Assembly (NCBI GenBank): GCA_008360975.2
Contig: CM039192.1
Span: 11,887,694 to 11,951,693, forward strand
Length of the DNA: 64,000 nucleotides
From: Lichenostomus cassidix
Lineage: Eukaryota > Chordata > Aves > Passeriformes > Meliphagidae
Direction: 5' to 3'
The position numbers and the translations under genes were made by a program. The notes under the pieces were generated by a model. The model was not told the origin of the DNA. It searched no databases and worked only from the letters and a program-made list of their open reading frames with translations. Below, one piece after another: positions 13,701-26,689 of this stretch (position 1 is the first letter of the stretch; the number at the start of each line of letters is the position of its first letter).

Positions 13701-16085
13701 AAACAAGCTCTAGTTACCTCGACTACTCATGAGTCTCATCCAGTACAACTGCTAGCACTGGGACCAGATTTTGAAATGAGCTAGCAAAGATCACGGCAAG
13801 AGATCTTTTCATCTGAGATGCTGCAGCCTAATCTTTTAAGAGCTCAGTGGCCAGTGCCATGAAATCCACCCTGGTGGATTTGTGCCTGGTGGGCACTGAC
13901 CCACTGCATGGCACAGAGCTTTTCACCAGACTGTGTGCACACAAGTGATCTCTGACTCTGCCAGCTGCACTGCCTGTGTGCACATCCCTGCTTGAGCATG
14001 CTGAGTTCCTGATGGAACCATTCTTTCTCGCAGCAAAACAGTTTCTGTTCCTCACTTCATGCTAATGCTGCACTCTGCAGAGCCTCTGAGCTGCTTAACT
14101 AGCCCAGTGCAGCCATGGCTGCTGAACCATCTGCATTCAGCTCCAGGGGAAGGACACATGGTGCCTCTCAAGGGATTTGAACACAGAACAAAACACTAGC
14201 ACTCAACCTGCCTTAAATAAATAATCTTTTTTGCTTTAAAGAAGTTTGATGCAATGAGCTGTGGTCTGTTCTGAAAGGCCCTTCTCTGACATGCTGAGAT
14301 GTTTCTTTCAGTGTAAGCAGCCACCTCCTTCCCAGCAGCCAGAGGAATCAATAAACTGGATTCAGATTACTGAGAGTGCTGATTTGAGTGAGAGAGAGAG
14401 AGTGGGTTTAGTCTCATAGCATTCATGGTTTATGTTTTGTATTTATAAACATGGATGACCTTTGCAGTTTTTAGTGAAACTTTTGTTCCATCTGAATATT
14501 CAACTTGCTGTCTGTCTAATCAAATCCATCATTTGGGGCATATTCTGGCTTGTTCTGCAGGTCAGTCACAAGCACATAAACACCAGTTCAGCTCCCCTTG
14601 TTCACCTTCACAATAGTATTGAAATCATATGGCTGTAAAATGAGGAGGGGTTTGGCATCTTTCACAGGCTGCTTTATTCACTGAGTGAAGGGTCACTTTG
14701 ACCTTCGCTGTATCTTTAGTGCCAGGATCTAACAGGTAGACCAAATATTTTGGCTGTGCATGCCAAAAACTCCTGTTAAAGCTGATGGAAAACTAAGTTT
14801 GTGTTTTTGTTTTAAATTAGTGAAATGTCATTATCTGAATCAATACTGGGTTCAGTGAAAAAAAAGGCTTTAAGGGTTCAAATGCATTTTGTTAGAGTTC
14901 TCTTAACATGTGCACCACAGGCTGCTGTTTTGTGCTTTAATGCTCTATTAGGCTATATTTTTCAAGGAATGAAATTTGCCTTAGAAAAATTGGTTGAGAG
15001 AACTTCGGATAAATAAATTTTATATAGATAGAAACAGAAGTACAGTACTTAACTTCACACATAGCATTACTAACAAAGTAGTCTGTAGAGACTGAGCCTG
15101 AAATGCATGTGGAAGTTCTCCACATCAGCTGGGTATTGAAGGTTGTGTTTTATGAATGCAGTACATTAATTGATAGATATGAGGTAGCAATCAAAATGTA
15201 AATAGAACTTGGTTTACATTAATGCCTAAGTTTGCTGTGTAGATATGTAATATATGCTTTTAGGATGCTGAACTCAATTTCAAGGCATATCTTTAATTCA
15301 TGAATTGTTAAATTTAATTCCATTTGTGGCTTAAAAAATATTGTGATTAAAAATTATGCTTTTTCTGAGCTGAACCAACTTCATAATTTCACATTATTCC
15401 TGTATTGAAAGCTGAACCTCTTGTTTGTTCCAAAAGCATTGCTAGCTTTTTTCATACTGTGAATTAATGTTCAGTTGACCAATTACTTACACTGTGACAG
15501 CTGCACCTTGGGTAGGTTCTGATAAACCCAACTTTGGTTAAAAGAAATATTTCATTATAGTTATTGATAGATGCTTCAGATATTTAAAGGCCCATGCTCA
15601 GAGGCATGTGTTGTGCTGTTTCTAGTTGTGCATTTATGTTTCGTGTATGATGGTCACACACTGGGCTAAAGCTCCTCAGCTGCTCTGCTTTCCACTAACT
15701 GAATAGAGGAAAGAGCACATATATTGACAGGGATGGTTTTTACCTTTCTTCTGTTCAACTGTCCTAGAGGTCTCGTTCTTCTGGGTGTACAAAATTAAGT
15801 CATCTGTAGAACCTTTGATGAATTTCCTCCTCCCCAGGTGCCCTGATAATAAATGCCAAGCAGTTACTCTTCGAGTTGTTGAAGAAAGCCCTTGAGGAGA
15901 AAGCATTGCAAGAGTCCTGCAGGTAGAAGCAAATGAGGAATTCAGGAAAGTCTGAAGTTGGGGAGAGTTGTCAAATCTGGCAATTGGACAAACTGAGTTA
16001 ATTCTCGTTGGAAGTAGAAGTTGTCTTTAGTAGTGTGTTACCAGACCTGGGTCTGATGGAGGTATCTAGAACAGTAATGAATTTG
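10729..16085. other. Non-coding DNA with GC-richer patches
   Basis: Two GC-richer patches (about 11004-11625 and 13480-14170) carry 60-75 codon frames on both strands, which I treat as compositional chance. A short (GA)n tract lies at 14390-14402. No transposon, exon or RNA gene was recognised. Confidence 0.5.
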
Positions 16086-16327
16086 GGCTTGGGAAGATTT
16101 AATTGCACTGAAAGAGGGTAGATTGAGATCAGATAAGGAAGAAATTCTTCTCTGCAAGGGTGGTGAGACACTGGCACAGGTTGCCCGGAGAAGCTGTGGA
16201 TGGCCATCCCTGGGAGTGTTCAAGGACTAATTGGATGGAACAGCCTGGGACAGGGAAAGGTGTCCCTGCCCATGGCAGGGTTTGGCACAAGATGATCTGC
16301 AAGGTCCTTTCTTATGATCCTACAATG
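16086..16327 (+). mobile_element. CR1-type LINE 3' end fragment
   Basis: This is a 5'-truncated CR1 retroposon tail in plus orientation. Recognisable consensus-like stretches appear in the right order. First comes the GAAAGAGGGTAGATTGAGAT region, then the AGGAAGAAATTCTTC region. Next are GGTGAGACACTGGCACAGG with TTGCCCGGAGAAGCTGTGGA, then CATCCCTGGGAGTGTTCAAG. Last come GGTGTCCCTGCCCATGGCAG and GATGATCTGCAAGGTCCTTT. It ends in a decayed form of the ATTCTATGATTCTA-like 3' terminus. The CR1 reverse transcriptase is absent; only the 3' untranslated tail remains, as is usual for dead avian copies. The 66-codon frame here is not a gene. Confidence 0.9.
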
Positions 16328-17515
16328 CCAGTGCCTGATGTATATGAGAGAGAAGTGTAAAATGTGCTTTATCTCCCAGCAGCAGGAGTTTACCACGAGC
16401 AGCCTCAGCACAGACTGAGTGAGTGGCCAGTTCTCATCTCTGCAGGAAGATCCTCCTGGGGACAGCTTTTATGTGAAAACCTATGAACCTCCAGTTGGGG
16501 AGGCAATTAGATGACTGTCTGGATTATGCCCTTTTATTCCAGGGCAGAAATCAGTTAATAACCCATGTCCTAACATGTGAGAGATGCACATTTTTTCCCC
16601 TCATTTGCAGCAGCTAATACATGTGTTATTCAAAATACAAATATTTACAGTCAGATCAATGCATGAGCCTTAAATACATTACTGGAATGTTTACCCCAAG
16701 CTGGTAATTTTTTTTGTTTGTTTGTTTTCTGGAAGCTAACTGACCACTAGCAAAATAATTTTAAAAATGCTAAAATTATCTCAAAATTCATGTGGGAAAC
16801 TTTAAATAACAAATGCTTATTTTGTAGCCAGGCATACTGTTACTAATGGGTACATTTAGTGATGGAGACTATAAACTGTAAATCATACCAGTGTTTCCCA
16901 TGGCAGAGCAAGCTGCAATAGTGATCTGACAGTGCTCTTTGACCTCTCTAAGGAAGGCATAGTGGGAAGTATGTGAGGACATTATGCTTGATTATTCTCT
17001 GCCTAGTTTGCCTGGGTGGGAAGATAATTGAAAACACAATGGACTTTGGAAATTGAAGGTTCTGAAATGCACTTTGAAAACACATGTAATTTTAAATCTT
17101 TAATGTGTCATCTATGTCAGCAGTGGACATTGTCTTCATTACATAAATACAATTCTTCTGCTAATACAGTGCAAATAGGGGTTAGGCAGCATCTGCAGCT
17201 ATTGTAATTCACACTTCAAACAGCAGTATCCATTTTATATTCTTAAATTCTAAGAGTGAAAAAAAGAGCTTGGAACAGAAAAACTGAATGGCTGATTGAT
17301 TTCACATTCACTGATTTATAGCATTAAAGTTGAATTTCGCCCACTATGTAATCTTATTTAAAACACCAAACCAAATCAAACCAACCAAAAAAAAAATTAG
17401 TATAATTTATATTTGAGGAGAATCAGGTTTTGGGAACAGAGGAATTTGGTTTAGCTATTTTAATACACTGCATCTATAAGCTAGTACCAAGACTATTATT
17501 CTGGATGTTTTCTGG
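16328..17515. other. AT-rich non-coding DNA, nothing recognised
   Basis: It contains a T8 run followed by a GTTT repeat (about 16708-16727) and an A-rich tract near 17385-17397. No exon or transposon was recognised. Confidence 0.5.
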
Positions 17516-17691
17516 TCTGTTGAGTCCTAATGTAGCTAATCTCCAACAGATAGTGCTGCCCAGGGTTCCTGTAAAACAATCATCTGCAAACATATTTATT
17601 AACCTTTGTTATCTAGTTTTCTGCAAAGTGCAGGCCACCCTGCTGAACAGTCTACAGCATTTATTTACAATGCTGACTCCTATTAGATATC

Positions 17692-17705
17692 ATTAGGTAC
17701 CTAAT
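17692..17705. repeat. Perfect 14-bp palindrome
   Basis: ATTAGGTACCTAAT equals its own reverse complement, with an ATTA/TAAT core at each end. A palindrome this short is expected a few times by chance in 64 kb. It matters mainly through its closeness to the 20-bp palindrome about 93 bp away. Confidence 0.9.
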
Positions 17706-17797
17706 AATTATAATAATTATGTGCATTGCTTAGGCTACCCTGCTAAATAACAACCACTTTTATTCAGAAGTCATAATTGCTGCAGCTAGACTTAAAA

Positions 17798-17817
17798 TGA
17801 AATGTAATTACATTTCA
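17798..17817. repeat. Perfect 20-bp palindrome centred on TAATTA
   Basis: TGAAATGTAATTACATTTCA is identical to its reverse complement over 20 bp. The centre, GTAATTAC, is the classic palindromic TAATTA site bound by dimers of many homeodomain proteins. The symmetry is directly visible; its use as a binding site is inferred. Confidence 0.95.
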
Positions 17818-18200
17818 GTTCACCCCCTTTCACACACAATCTATATCCACTGTACGTGGATAAAATCTGTCCAGAAAACACTAATTCATTTAGCCTAAAA
17901 AACTATTATCTTTATGGCCTGTCAGGTAAAAGTTGCCAGTGAATGTTTTATAAAAACAAAGAGTATTGTTGCAGTAGAACTTGAGAGATTTTGTGTGACT
18001 CACTGAAGAGGGCACAATGCTTTTTCACGGAGCTAATTCCATGGTGAACACTTTGGGGTTATGCAGCCATAGCTGCATTAATGAACAAAGTAATTCTGTA
18101 AATCGATAGTGGGATATAACCTTGAATTTAACTGTTCCCTGAGTTTTGCAAATTTGATCTGATCTTAAGTGAAGCTATAGTCTTCCTTGAGTGAAATTAA

Positions 18201-20399
18201 GTCTGCATTCTTTTGGGCAAGGAAAGGTAGAAACACAAACTTACAAGACGAAGAAAGTATGGAAGGGAAGTGTTCATTAAAACTACATGATGATTCATCT
18301 ACTAAACCTGTTTTCTTTCAAAGGACAGAGCCAAGAATTAGCTGATACCTTCTCACCATCAACCATTTTCCCTGGTTCCTGGCTCCATCTGCACATATAT
18401 ACAATCTTTTTGCAGGGCAATATTTGGCACTGGCTGGCCTTATTTAACCTGTGACCATCAAGCATTTACTCTATAAGAAGTCTCATTAAATAATTGCAGT
18501 AAAAATTTTAAAACCTTGGATGCAGCTAGGAAGGAAAAAAAGTGAGTGGAGTGGTCAAGGATTAATGGAGAACAGATTCAGTTCTGAGCATGTAACAGGT
18601 TGTGATTTCCCAGGTCAGGATTGTCTACAAATTATTTTTTCCACCAAGTGTTTTGGAAAAGGGAGCAGGCTCTTTGGGGCAGGCTATAAGTGAATCTGAG
18701 TTCCCAGAACCAGTTGTTCAGTAGCAGCTTTTTGCCAGGAAGTCTAAATGTACCTGGAAATGTTCATTGGTGCAGTAAGTCCTGTGCCTGCAGACATGAG
18801 AGCTGCAGACTCCACTGCTTCGGAGAAGTTATGCCAATTGTGGGCATTAAGCAGACAGTCTTGTGAGGGGGGTAGGTAGATTTATACCAGTCCTGAGGAT
18901 GTTTCCAGCCTGAAATCTATTTAGGGTGTTCTAGGACAGGAAGCTGGTCCATGGCAACCTCAGCCTCTGCTGGAAGGGGGTTACTCAATCCCCTCTCCAA
19001 AGCAGTCTGATAATTCCCAAACACTGATTTCACACAGCCACATCCCATCTAAGCCCGTGTTCTCCCTGCAGTTCTGCCTACCTTTCTGCCAGGGATTTCC
19101 ACCTACTTTGTAGAACTATGTTTGAGATTTGGGAGTTGAAATCCTCTTTGGAGACTGCCTGAATTTGGCAACTTCCAGACTCTGCAGGTGACATGTTGTG
19201 AGTGCCAGCATTTTGACTGGCCATCTTGGACTGTGCTGTGGCCTTGAGTATCATCTTTACGTAGCTTCTGCTCAGCAGAGGGAAGCTGTAATTTTCCACT
19301 GCAAAACTGTTGAGGCTCAAGATTTCCTTAGCTGCCCAATGCAGTGCTGATATCTGTGTCTCAGCAGTTAGAGTGCTACTACTTCAGTTCTACCTTGGAA
19401 CTATTAATTCTGGGCTGTGATGTCTGTACAGACCTTATCTGGGGTAATAACTTATCCTTCCTTCCTGCCTCAAAGAGAGATGCTGAAAAAGTTGCAGTTG
19501 GTCAGCCTGTGGGCAGTGTTGAGTGCACTCCTCCTGGGAAAACATTGCAGTCTATCTTTTCACTCTAACTATGCTCTACAGGAATGATGCCATTCTGACT
19601 TAAATGTTCTGACTTTAAACTACATCGTTTGCTTCCTGGTAAGAATCCTACTGCAGGGATAGTGAGGGTAATATGACTGATCTGAAAGAAAAATACTTTG
19701 TTTCTGTTGCTACAAGAAAGACAAAGCGCCATATGAGCACATACAAATGCATATATGTATAAATATATTTTTTTTATATATATATATATGTATATGTATA
19801 AGTGTTCTCTGAGAGACTGGTGTCAAAAGTTTTCAGCTAGAATTTTAGAAGCTTTCCCCCAGAATATCACTGAAACAGTGACATCAACCCTTCATGTAAG
19901 GTTTCCATTTCTGTGCTTTATTCTGGTTGGCCAGTCCTCTCATCCCTTAGTGATTCTGGGCATGCAAAGCTATTTAATGCATGTGTATATCCACAGGCAT
20001 TTCATTTGTCTCAGTTGCACTGATGGAGAAGTATTCATCCAGAAAGGGGTGGGTGACAGGTATTGACAGGCACAAAACATTAGGAAGGGTTCAAAAGTAA
20101 ATCTCCTTCAGGAGTTTTGGAATAATAATCAACAGACTTTGAGTATCTTGAATGTTCACCTTATTATTGCTGTGCAGAGCAATGCTGTTCACTGCTGTGA
20201 ATGCTTTAGGCTGACATGGACCAAACTCTTGTGATACCTGTACCCATCAGGTGTGCCCATCCACACCTTAAAAGGGTCAGCATTTAGCTTTTGAGACCAC
20301 CTGTAAACCTCTGATGTTTGCAGATCGTTGAAATATGTCATTGTGAACATGTAAAAATTTCATGAGTTATTTCTGTTATAAGCAGTGGCATCCCAGGCT
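18201..20399. other. Non-coding DNA with an AT tract
   Basis: Apart from the AT-rich simple repeat at 19751-19801, no recognisable element is present. The 103-codon plus-strand frame at 19755-20066 begins inside that AT tract (a run of Tyr, Ile and Met codons) and is not considered a gene. Confidence 0.5.
19751..19801. repeat. AT-rich simple repeat
   Basis: An impure (AT)n/(TA)n tract is interrupted by T8 and TGTA units. Confidence 0.9.
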
Positions 20400-20535
20400 G
20401 CCCAGCCATGCTGTATCTGTGCAGGTTTCCAAGAGTCCGCTGCAGGAAGATGTTCAGTGCTGACAGCAGCCCTTGCCTGAGTGGAGCTTAGACTAGCTGA
20501 CCTGCAGAGCTTCCTTCCAGCTAATGTTCCTATGG
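20400..20535 (+). mobile_element. Old, degenerate CR1-like LINE 3' end
   Basis: The block from about 20460 follows the terminal CR1 pattern: a CAGCCCTTGCCTGAGTGGAG stretch, then TTAGACTAGCTGACCTGCAG, then GCTTCCTTCCAGC and TGTTCCTATGGA. This parallels the GGGGTTGGACTAGATGACCT...TCCCTTCCAAC...TTCTATGA ending of CR1 subfamilies. Divergence is higher than in the copy near 16.2 kb, so it is older or belongs to another subfamily. The 5' limit is uncertain. Confidence 0.65.
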
Positions 20536-21427
20536 ATCCATGGCTGTCTGGAAAATAACGCTAATTGTTTTGTGTGGAGTATAATTCCTACAATGTGACT
20601 AAAAGCTTCAAAACTGTGTACAATTGTTTTGGTGTTTGCCATGAGCTTTATGAGATAAATTAGTCAGAATACCCAAAGCAATGTGAATTGTCATCCTGAA
20701 ATATCAAACTGAGAGTTTCCAAATTATAAGAACTTTGGCAAATCTGCACAAATTACTTACCCTTACTTGGCTTCAAATTTTAATGCTGGCCTTTCCTTAT
20801 TGTACTTGCTTGTTTGCTTGGTTTGAGAACTCCCATCAAGAAAGGATCAGGACTACATTGATTTTTATAGTACAGAGGTGTATCCTCGACACAAGGGAAT
20901 TGATTTAGGTAGAAATACACGTGAAACAAAGAACATCGTGTTCTGTGGTCATTCTTAATTTGCATTCAAATAAATTTGTCCACAGGAAAACCAAGCAAGT
21001 ATCATATCCAAATTACTATGCAATGTTGAATGGACAGAAAAGAAACAATTCTGAATTTCTAGCAAAAAATTAAGGATTATAAATGCTTGTTAATAATAAA
21101 TTTGATTGAAGTTGCTATCAGACCCTAGTGGGAAGACTTTCATGACTGGGAAATAAGGATAGCAGATAATAACTTACTTAGGAAAGTCTGAATGGGTGAA
21201 AAGTAAGAGGATTGAAGTCTATGTTAATTTAGCGGCTTTAGTTGTTTCATTGTCATTCATGATTTGAAAATGTATGGTCTGACATGGGAAAGGATGAGTG
21301 CCATGGGAGACAAATTTTGTGAGAGGTGACTTCTATAAACAGGAGTGCCAAGCAGCTAATCCACCCCCTGGTTGGAATATCTAGTCAAAATTAACATATT
21401 ATCAAGTTTACAAACTGGAATGATGAC

Positions 21428-21454
21428 TAATAATAATAATAATGATAATAATTA
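21428..21454. repeat. (TAA)n microsatellite
   Basis: TAA units with one interrupting G. Confidence 0.9.
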
Positions 21455-22512
21455 GGTTAACATTTTCTGGTTTTAACAGAAACATTTCTAGTTTGAGACT
21501 GCTTGACTTCTTTTGCTAAATTTTTAAAAAATCAAGGGCAATAGCGTCTTAGGTGTCCCTTGACATTTTGATGGCTGACCTTTTGGAGTGACAGGGCTTC
21601 CCTGGCTGTTCAAGGCTCCCAGGTGGTGTCACAGCACAGGGTGGACCTGGTGAGACTGGCATGGCTGCAGCAGGAGCAGAGGCTGCTGATTCAGCAGGAA
21701 ACAGTTACAGAAGCACATCTGAGGGAAACCAGAGCGTTAGGCAATGCTGTCAAAAACCAGAAAAAGGAAGGATGGAAACAATCTTTAAAGTGCCTGACAC
21801 TAGTCTTGTTTGAAACAGAGTCAGACTGACGAAATGAGCAGTGATGATCGTGTGAAAAAGGTGAGAAGCACCAGAATGTGGCACTTTCTGGAAGGAGTGC
21901 TGAACTAACAGTCCTGTGTAGTTCCACTGACAAATGTTGGAAAGTGAAGAAATTGCAAGACTGAATGTGGTTTTGTGCTTTTTGATATGCTGTTCCTGTA
22001 ATGTGAAACTCTGGTCATGATTGGTATATATCTCAAAACAATTCAATTTTGGTAAAGGAAACTTGGGGCAATCTCAGTAATGCAAAATGTCTTTAACAGG
22101 ATGTGAAAAAATACATTATAAGCCTGGGAGCTCAGAGGTGCAGCCCTTTCACTTTCTTCTTGTTTCTATGTTATTATCCATACAAAAGCATCAGGACTTC
22201 AGTTTTAAAATGGGAATATTTTTAAATAAGTATGAACAGTAGAAGCCCAATGAGAATGATTTAAAAATCTATTAAACAGTCCTAACAATAATATTTTTTA
22301 TGATTTCTTGTTAAATCAGCCTGAGGTTTTGTAGTACACTTGCCTATAGAGGCAACATCAATACTGGAACAGGCCCTGCCACAAGGGCCTTTATCTTGAT
22401 TTTAGCAGCAGCAGAATCAGCTTGGAGTGAACAGCTTGCAGTCCTGTGTGTTGCATTGTCCCAGGACTGCATCAACCCGGGGAACTTGTTTTGAACTACG
22501 TTTGAAAGTTAT

Positions 22513-22558
22513 TGTATATATATTTTCAATATATACTATATATATATATATATATATA
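22513..22558. repeat. (TA)n microsatellite
   Basis: The pure (TA)11 core is at 22537-22558, preceded by a degenerate TATA-rich lead-in from about 22513. Confidence 0.92.
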
Positions 22559-23725
22559 CTGTGTATTTATTTTCAAATGTTCCTCTATTGAATTATATGT
22601 TTCACCTATGAAAAGTTGTAATATATGTCCCTATGTTTTTATAATAATTGAATGTATAAGTTGGTCACTTACAGAAAGTTTTTCCACAAACGTGTTTAAG
22701 ATAGTTCTGTTAAATATTAAAAAGGCAGAGGCAAAACAAGAGTTAAACTCGGTTAAAAAGTAGATTTAATATCATCAGCACAACACACTGCTATACAGAA
22801 ATTAGTGAAGCACATTCAGAAAGCAAAACTGGTCTTGTTTTTCAGAAATTGGTCTGTGACATCTGGCACCAATGTATTTCACATCAGTGAAGCACATATC
22901 TTGCTCAACATATTCATAAGGTCTCTGATAAGGTATTTTTCCTTCATCAGAAATTGTGGAAGAATATTCTGGTCACTAGACAAATATTGGGTTGTGATTT
23001 GTCACACTAAAATGCTACCAAACAAAGTAAAATTCTACTTTTAATTTCTTTTTACCTCTCTACACTTTGAGGCAAAAATAAAAGCAACTGGCATTGAAAT
23101 TTAATGCTTGCTCAGATAGCTATATGGTACAGTGCACCTAATAAAAAACATTGGCAAAAAAATTATATTAATGTTTATCTGGCACAGTGGAAATTCTGAT
23201 CCTCCTCATATTATTGATTAACAGCAGCCTGAAATTTTGTGGTGTGAAAATCACTGAGCAGTGATGCCTGCAGCAACACAGGCATTCTGCAAATCCATTT
23301 ATTCTTGCAAGTGTAGATACAGAAGATCTTATCTGCTTAAGTTTACAAACATTTTCTGAAGTTGATATAAATCATTCCCCTTCAGACAGTCTGAGATATA
23401 TCTCTCACTTAAAACCCTTAGTGATCCACTACCCACACAGGTTTTAAAACCGAACAATTATAGCAGCAGGGAAATCAGATGTTTTTTCCCTTTTAAAGGT
23501 ATGTAATTGATCAGTATCATTGTTTCCCACAAAAGTGACTCAGACAGATGAAATATATCCACCTTCTTTCCTCTTTGATACACACGGAGTGGATCAGGCC
23601 TCAACATACAGCAATATTTACAAGCTCTTGCTGCTGTTAAGTGGACCATGCTGCCACACAGTGGAGGTCTGATACACCCTGTCCTCACCCATTTTATTAA
23701 GTTGCATGAATATAAAGATGAAATA

Positions 23726-24130
23726 ATGGGGCTTGTTCATTTATGTAATAATTAACGGCACATTTACACGCCCAGCATATCACTGTTGATGTTTACTATT
23801 TGATCAAGTATGATGGATGCCTTGTGGTTGCAGATTCAGATTAGCATAATTTCATCACCAAGGGACCCATGAAAAGGTTCAATTATAGAGCAATCTCATT
23901 AATACCAGGGCTTGTTAAGCTAATAGAAATAGACATCCCAACAGCTCTGATATGTATACATGTGCATGGAATATAATTAATGGAAAAGCAACCCATACCT
24001 GAAACAAGCTTGAATGATACAATTACATGATGTACTAGGCTGACTGAGACAAATGCTGTTTTGTTAGCTCTGCTCAGAGAAAAAATGTCAGCAGAAATTT
24101 AGGCAGCCTTTCTTCCAAAATGTTAATAAA
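23726..24130. promoter_or_regulatory. Candidate conserved non-coding element
   Basis: A complex AT-rich block without repeats. It has a RUNX-like TGTGGTT at about 23824, an ATTAGCATAATTTCAT stretch, TCATTAATACC, TAAGCTAATAG and ATATAATTAATGG homeodomain-type words, and isolated CpGs near 23756 and 23770. The density and variety of such words with no coding frame fit an enhancer. Conservation is not measured. Confidence 0.4.
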
Positions 24131-26689
24131 AGATTTCTCCTCTAAGTGATACACACACCTTTTTTTTTTCTTTGCCTTTTTATGGAAAGCTATTTAACTC
24201 ATGCTGTCCTTTGACAGGGCAGCATAAGAAACTGTAGCTCCCCAGTTTAGCCTCTTCATTTTTAAGCAGCCATTTTTCTAGAACCTGGGAGAATTTACCT
24301 CCAAACAAGAACTGTGCTAAGGAAGTTTGTAGAAGATCTACTTATTGTAGCTGTGAATGTGAGTGGGCAGCCAGCTCTTTCTTTGGAGGAGCACAATTCA
24401 AATTTCTCAGCAAGGAGAATAGAAAACTACTGCAAGTGGCACCTGTCATTCATGCATGACAGGAAGGAGTTTGAAGTCCAAGCAACAATCTTAGTCTTGC
24501 AGATTTTCTAGTGACAGACAAACCCTTTCCCTCAGCTTTTTCATCAGCTAAATATGGAAACTGTGTGCAGAAACTCTCCCAAAGCTGATTTTTCTGTATC
24601 AAGTTAATTTGAGTTCTTACTTTTTTTCATTAAAAAAATCAGTTTGCATAATGATTGCCAAGTTACCATTTACTTACAAATACACCTCATCTGCACTCCC
24701 TGCTATTCCCACCATATCAGAACAATGATGATGAGCCTACACTATGCTCTGAGTTGTTCAGTGCATCATTTCCATGGCCAGCTGAGAACTTACCCATAGC
24801 CTGCTTCCTCTCATGTCAACAGAGGACCTACTCTAAATATTTTGTGTAAAATATTTCCTTGACTTTTACCAACCATAGTGTTCTGATCAAATATTTTCTG
24901 GAAAGTGCCCTGCTACTACTAATAATACCTATTAATAATACCTATTAATAATACCTACTGGTCTATTAATAGTACCTAATTCTCTCCTATTTTAGGAGAG
25001 TTGTGCACAAGCAGCTGAATGGCCACTCTCATGAGCTCTGGATTCTCCACTGCTGTATGCAGCAGAACATAAACTGTATGGGAAGAGAGGTCCTTCCCTT
25101 GCATGGCACTTGCCAGCACATGTTAGGAGTTATGCTCTAGGAAAGACTATTAAAATTATTTGGGACAGGCTGGATGGGACTGTCTTTTCCATAGCATCAC
25201 ACTAGAAGATGCAAATCCCTCATCCCATAATCACTGAGACTTGGAAACAGCAAAGGGCATTTGGAACCAGCTTTGCAGTTACCTCTTGCTCCCTTTGCAG
25301 GAAGCAATATGGGATGTCCATCCATTTGATATCTCATTGACATGAAATGTTTGAGAAATGGTGAATTTCTCACTGGCTAACATCTTGTGTATTCTGGGAA
25401 GGTTTGTTCAGAATTCACTAAAGTGTAAATTTGTTAGCTCCATCCAAAGAAGCCCCATGAGCCCATTCTTATTTGACTTAGTTTATGCTGCTTAGTAAGG
25501 AGTTTCAAAAAAACCATGAAAAGCCACTCTCAAGCAAGAATAAGAGTGTCAACACAGTCATGCATCTAAGAAAACTTTCTCTTTCAGGCAAAGTCTTGTG
25601 ACACAAGAACTTTGGCTCTCAATGGAGGAAAAACTTCCAGATTTTGACACAATCCTTCCCATTATTTCTCTAAATGGCTTTAATTCAGCCTTGCTAGAAA
25701 GCCAAAACTGATCTCTGCACAAGAGAACCATGACTAAATGTCATTTAGTTAGAACCTGTGTGAAGAGCGGTGTTGGATGGTCACCACAAGCACAAGGTTG
25801 TAAGCTCAGGCCTCTGCCACTACTCTTTGTGGGCTTTGTGGAAAGCTTGGTTTATTTTTCCTGTCTCCCAGTGGTAGTGGTGATTCAGGTCCTTACACTG
25901 AAATCATCCTTTATGGCATAAAACATATTTAGGCACTATTTAAAATGAACAAACCAAAAGAACACACACACACAAAAAAAAACCACATCAGAAAAAATAA
26001 CAAAATCCCTCTATAAATCTAAGGATACTCACTCTTTCACACTAGGAGTAATGTGAATAGCCTGTGTCCTAGACTGTAGTAGGACTGACTCTTTTCAATG
26101 GGATTTCTTTCTTCACTGACCTCACCAATGGAAACTGGCTTTGGTCATGTCCTTTGAATGGTGTCTGATTTCCCTACAATCAAGCTCTTAATCATTTAGT
26201 GCTCATAAAAATCTGGCATGTCTGCAGAATGCTGTAGAAATGGTACACTGCAGCAGAGTATGGAAATAAGTATTGTAAGCACGGAGAGCATCTGAGGCAA
26301 GAACTTTTTGGCAACCATGAGTAGCTCCAGTAAAATGGGTCCTGTTCAGAATACAATAACTCTCTAACAATTCATTGTTGAATCTCTCATTTCCTTTGTA
26401 GACCTAATTTTTGCTTAAATTAATTTTTATGCTGATGTGTATATGCTCTGATTCCACCACGTGATCTTATTAAATCTACAGTGGTGCATGTTTTATCACT
26501 TCTGCTAGTCAATTTTTCTGCAATTTTAAGCAAAATAACACAATTCCAAAAATACTTGAAAGCTCATGAATGACTCATACTGTAATTCACTGAATACCAT
26601 AAAATATTCAGTGACTCAGAGTCCTAGCACAAACCAAAGGTCCAAAAAAGACTCTATTGTTCACATTACAGAGGTACAAAATCTGAAGA
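24131..26689. other. Non-coding DNA, little recognised
   Basis: Apart from the 13-bp tandem repeat at 24921-24959 and a short CA/A tract near 25964-25982, no element was recognised. A CACGTG E-box lies at about 26459. Confidence 0.5.
24921..24959. repeat. 13-bp tandem repeat, three copies
   Basis: The unit AATAATACCTATT starts at 24921, 24934 and 24947. The last copy has one change. A decayed related stretch follows to about 24980. Confidence 0.92.

Larger units (their letters stand above)
17516..18200. promoter_or_regulatory. Candidate conserved non-coding element, homeodomain-site rich
   Basis: A long AT-rich but non-repetitive block with many TAAT/ATTA cores (around 17650-17820) and two perfect palindromes. 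Further right it has an ACAAAGTAATTCTG stretch and an ATCGAT near 18103. Such clusters of homeodomain-like sites are characteristic of developmental enhancers. The block has no coding potential. Conservation is inferred from texture, not measured. Confidence 0.4.
20536..23725. other. Non-coding DNA with simple repeats
   Basis: It contains a (TAA)n tract and a (TA)n tract, listed separately. Frames near 21623-22046 on both strands resemble no known protein. No exon or transposon was recognised. Confidence 0.5.

Noticed and set aside
19755..20066. 103-codon plus frame starting with Tyr/Ile/Met runs
   Set aside because: The start is the translation of an AT microsatellite and the rest is unrecognised.
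25140..25200. GGACAGGCTGGATGGGACT stretch resembling part of CR1
   Set aside because: An isolated 15-20 bp resemblance without the flanking CR1 order.
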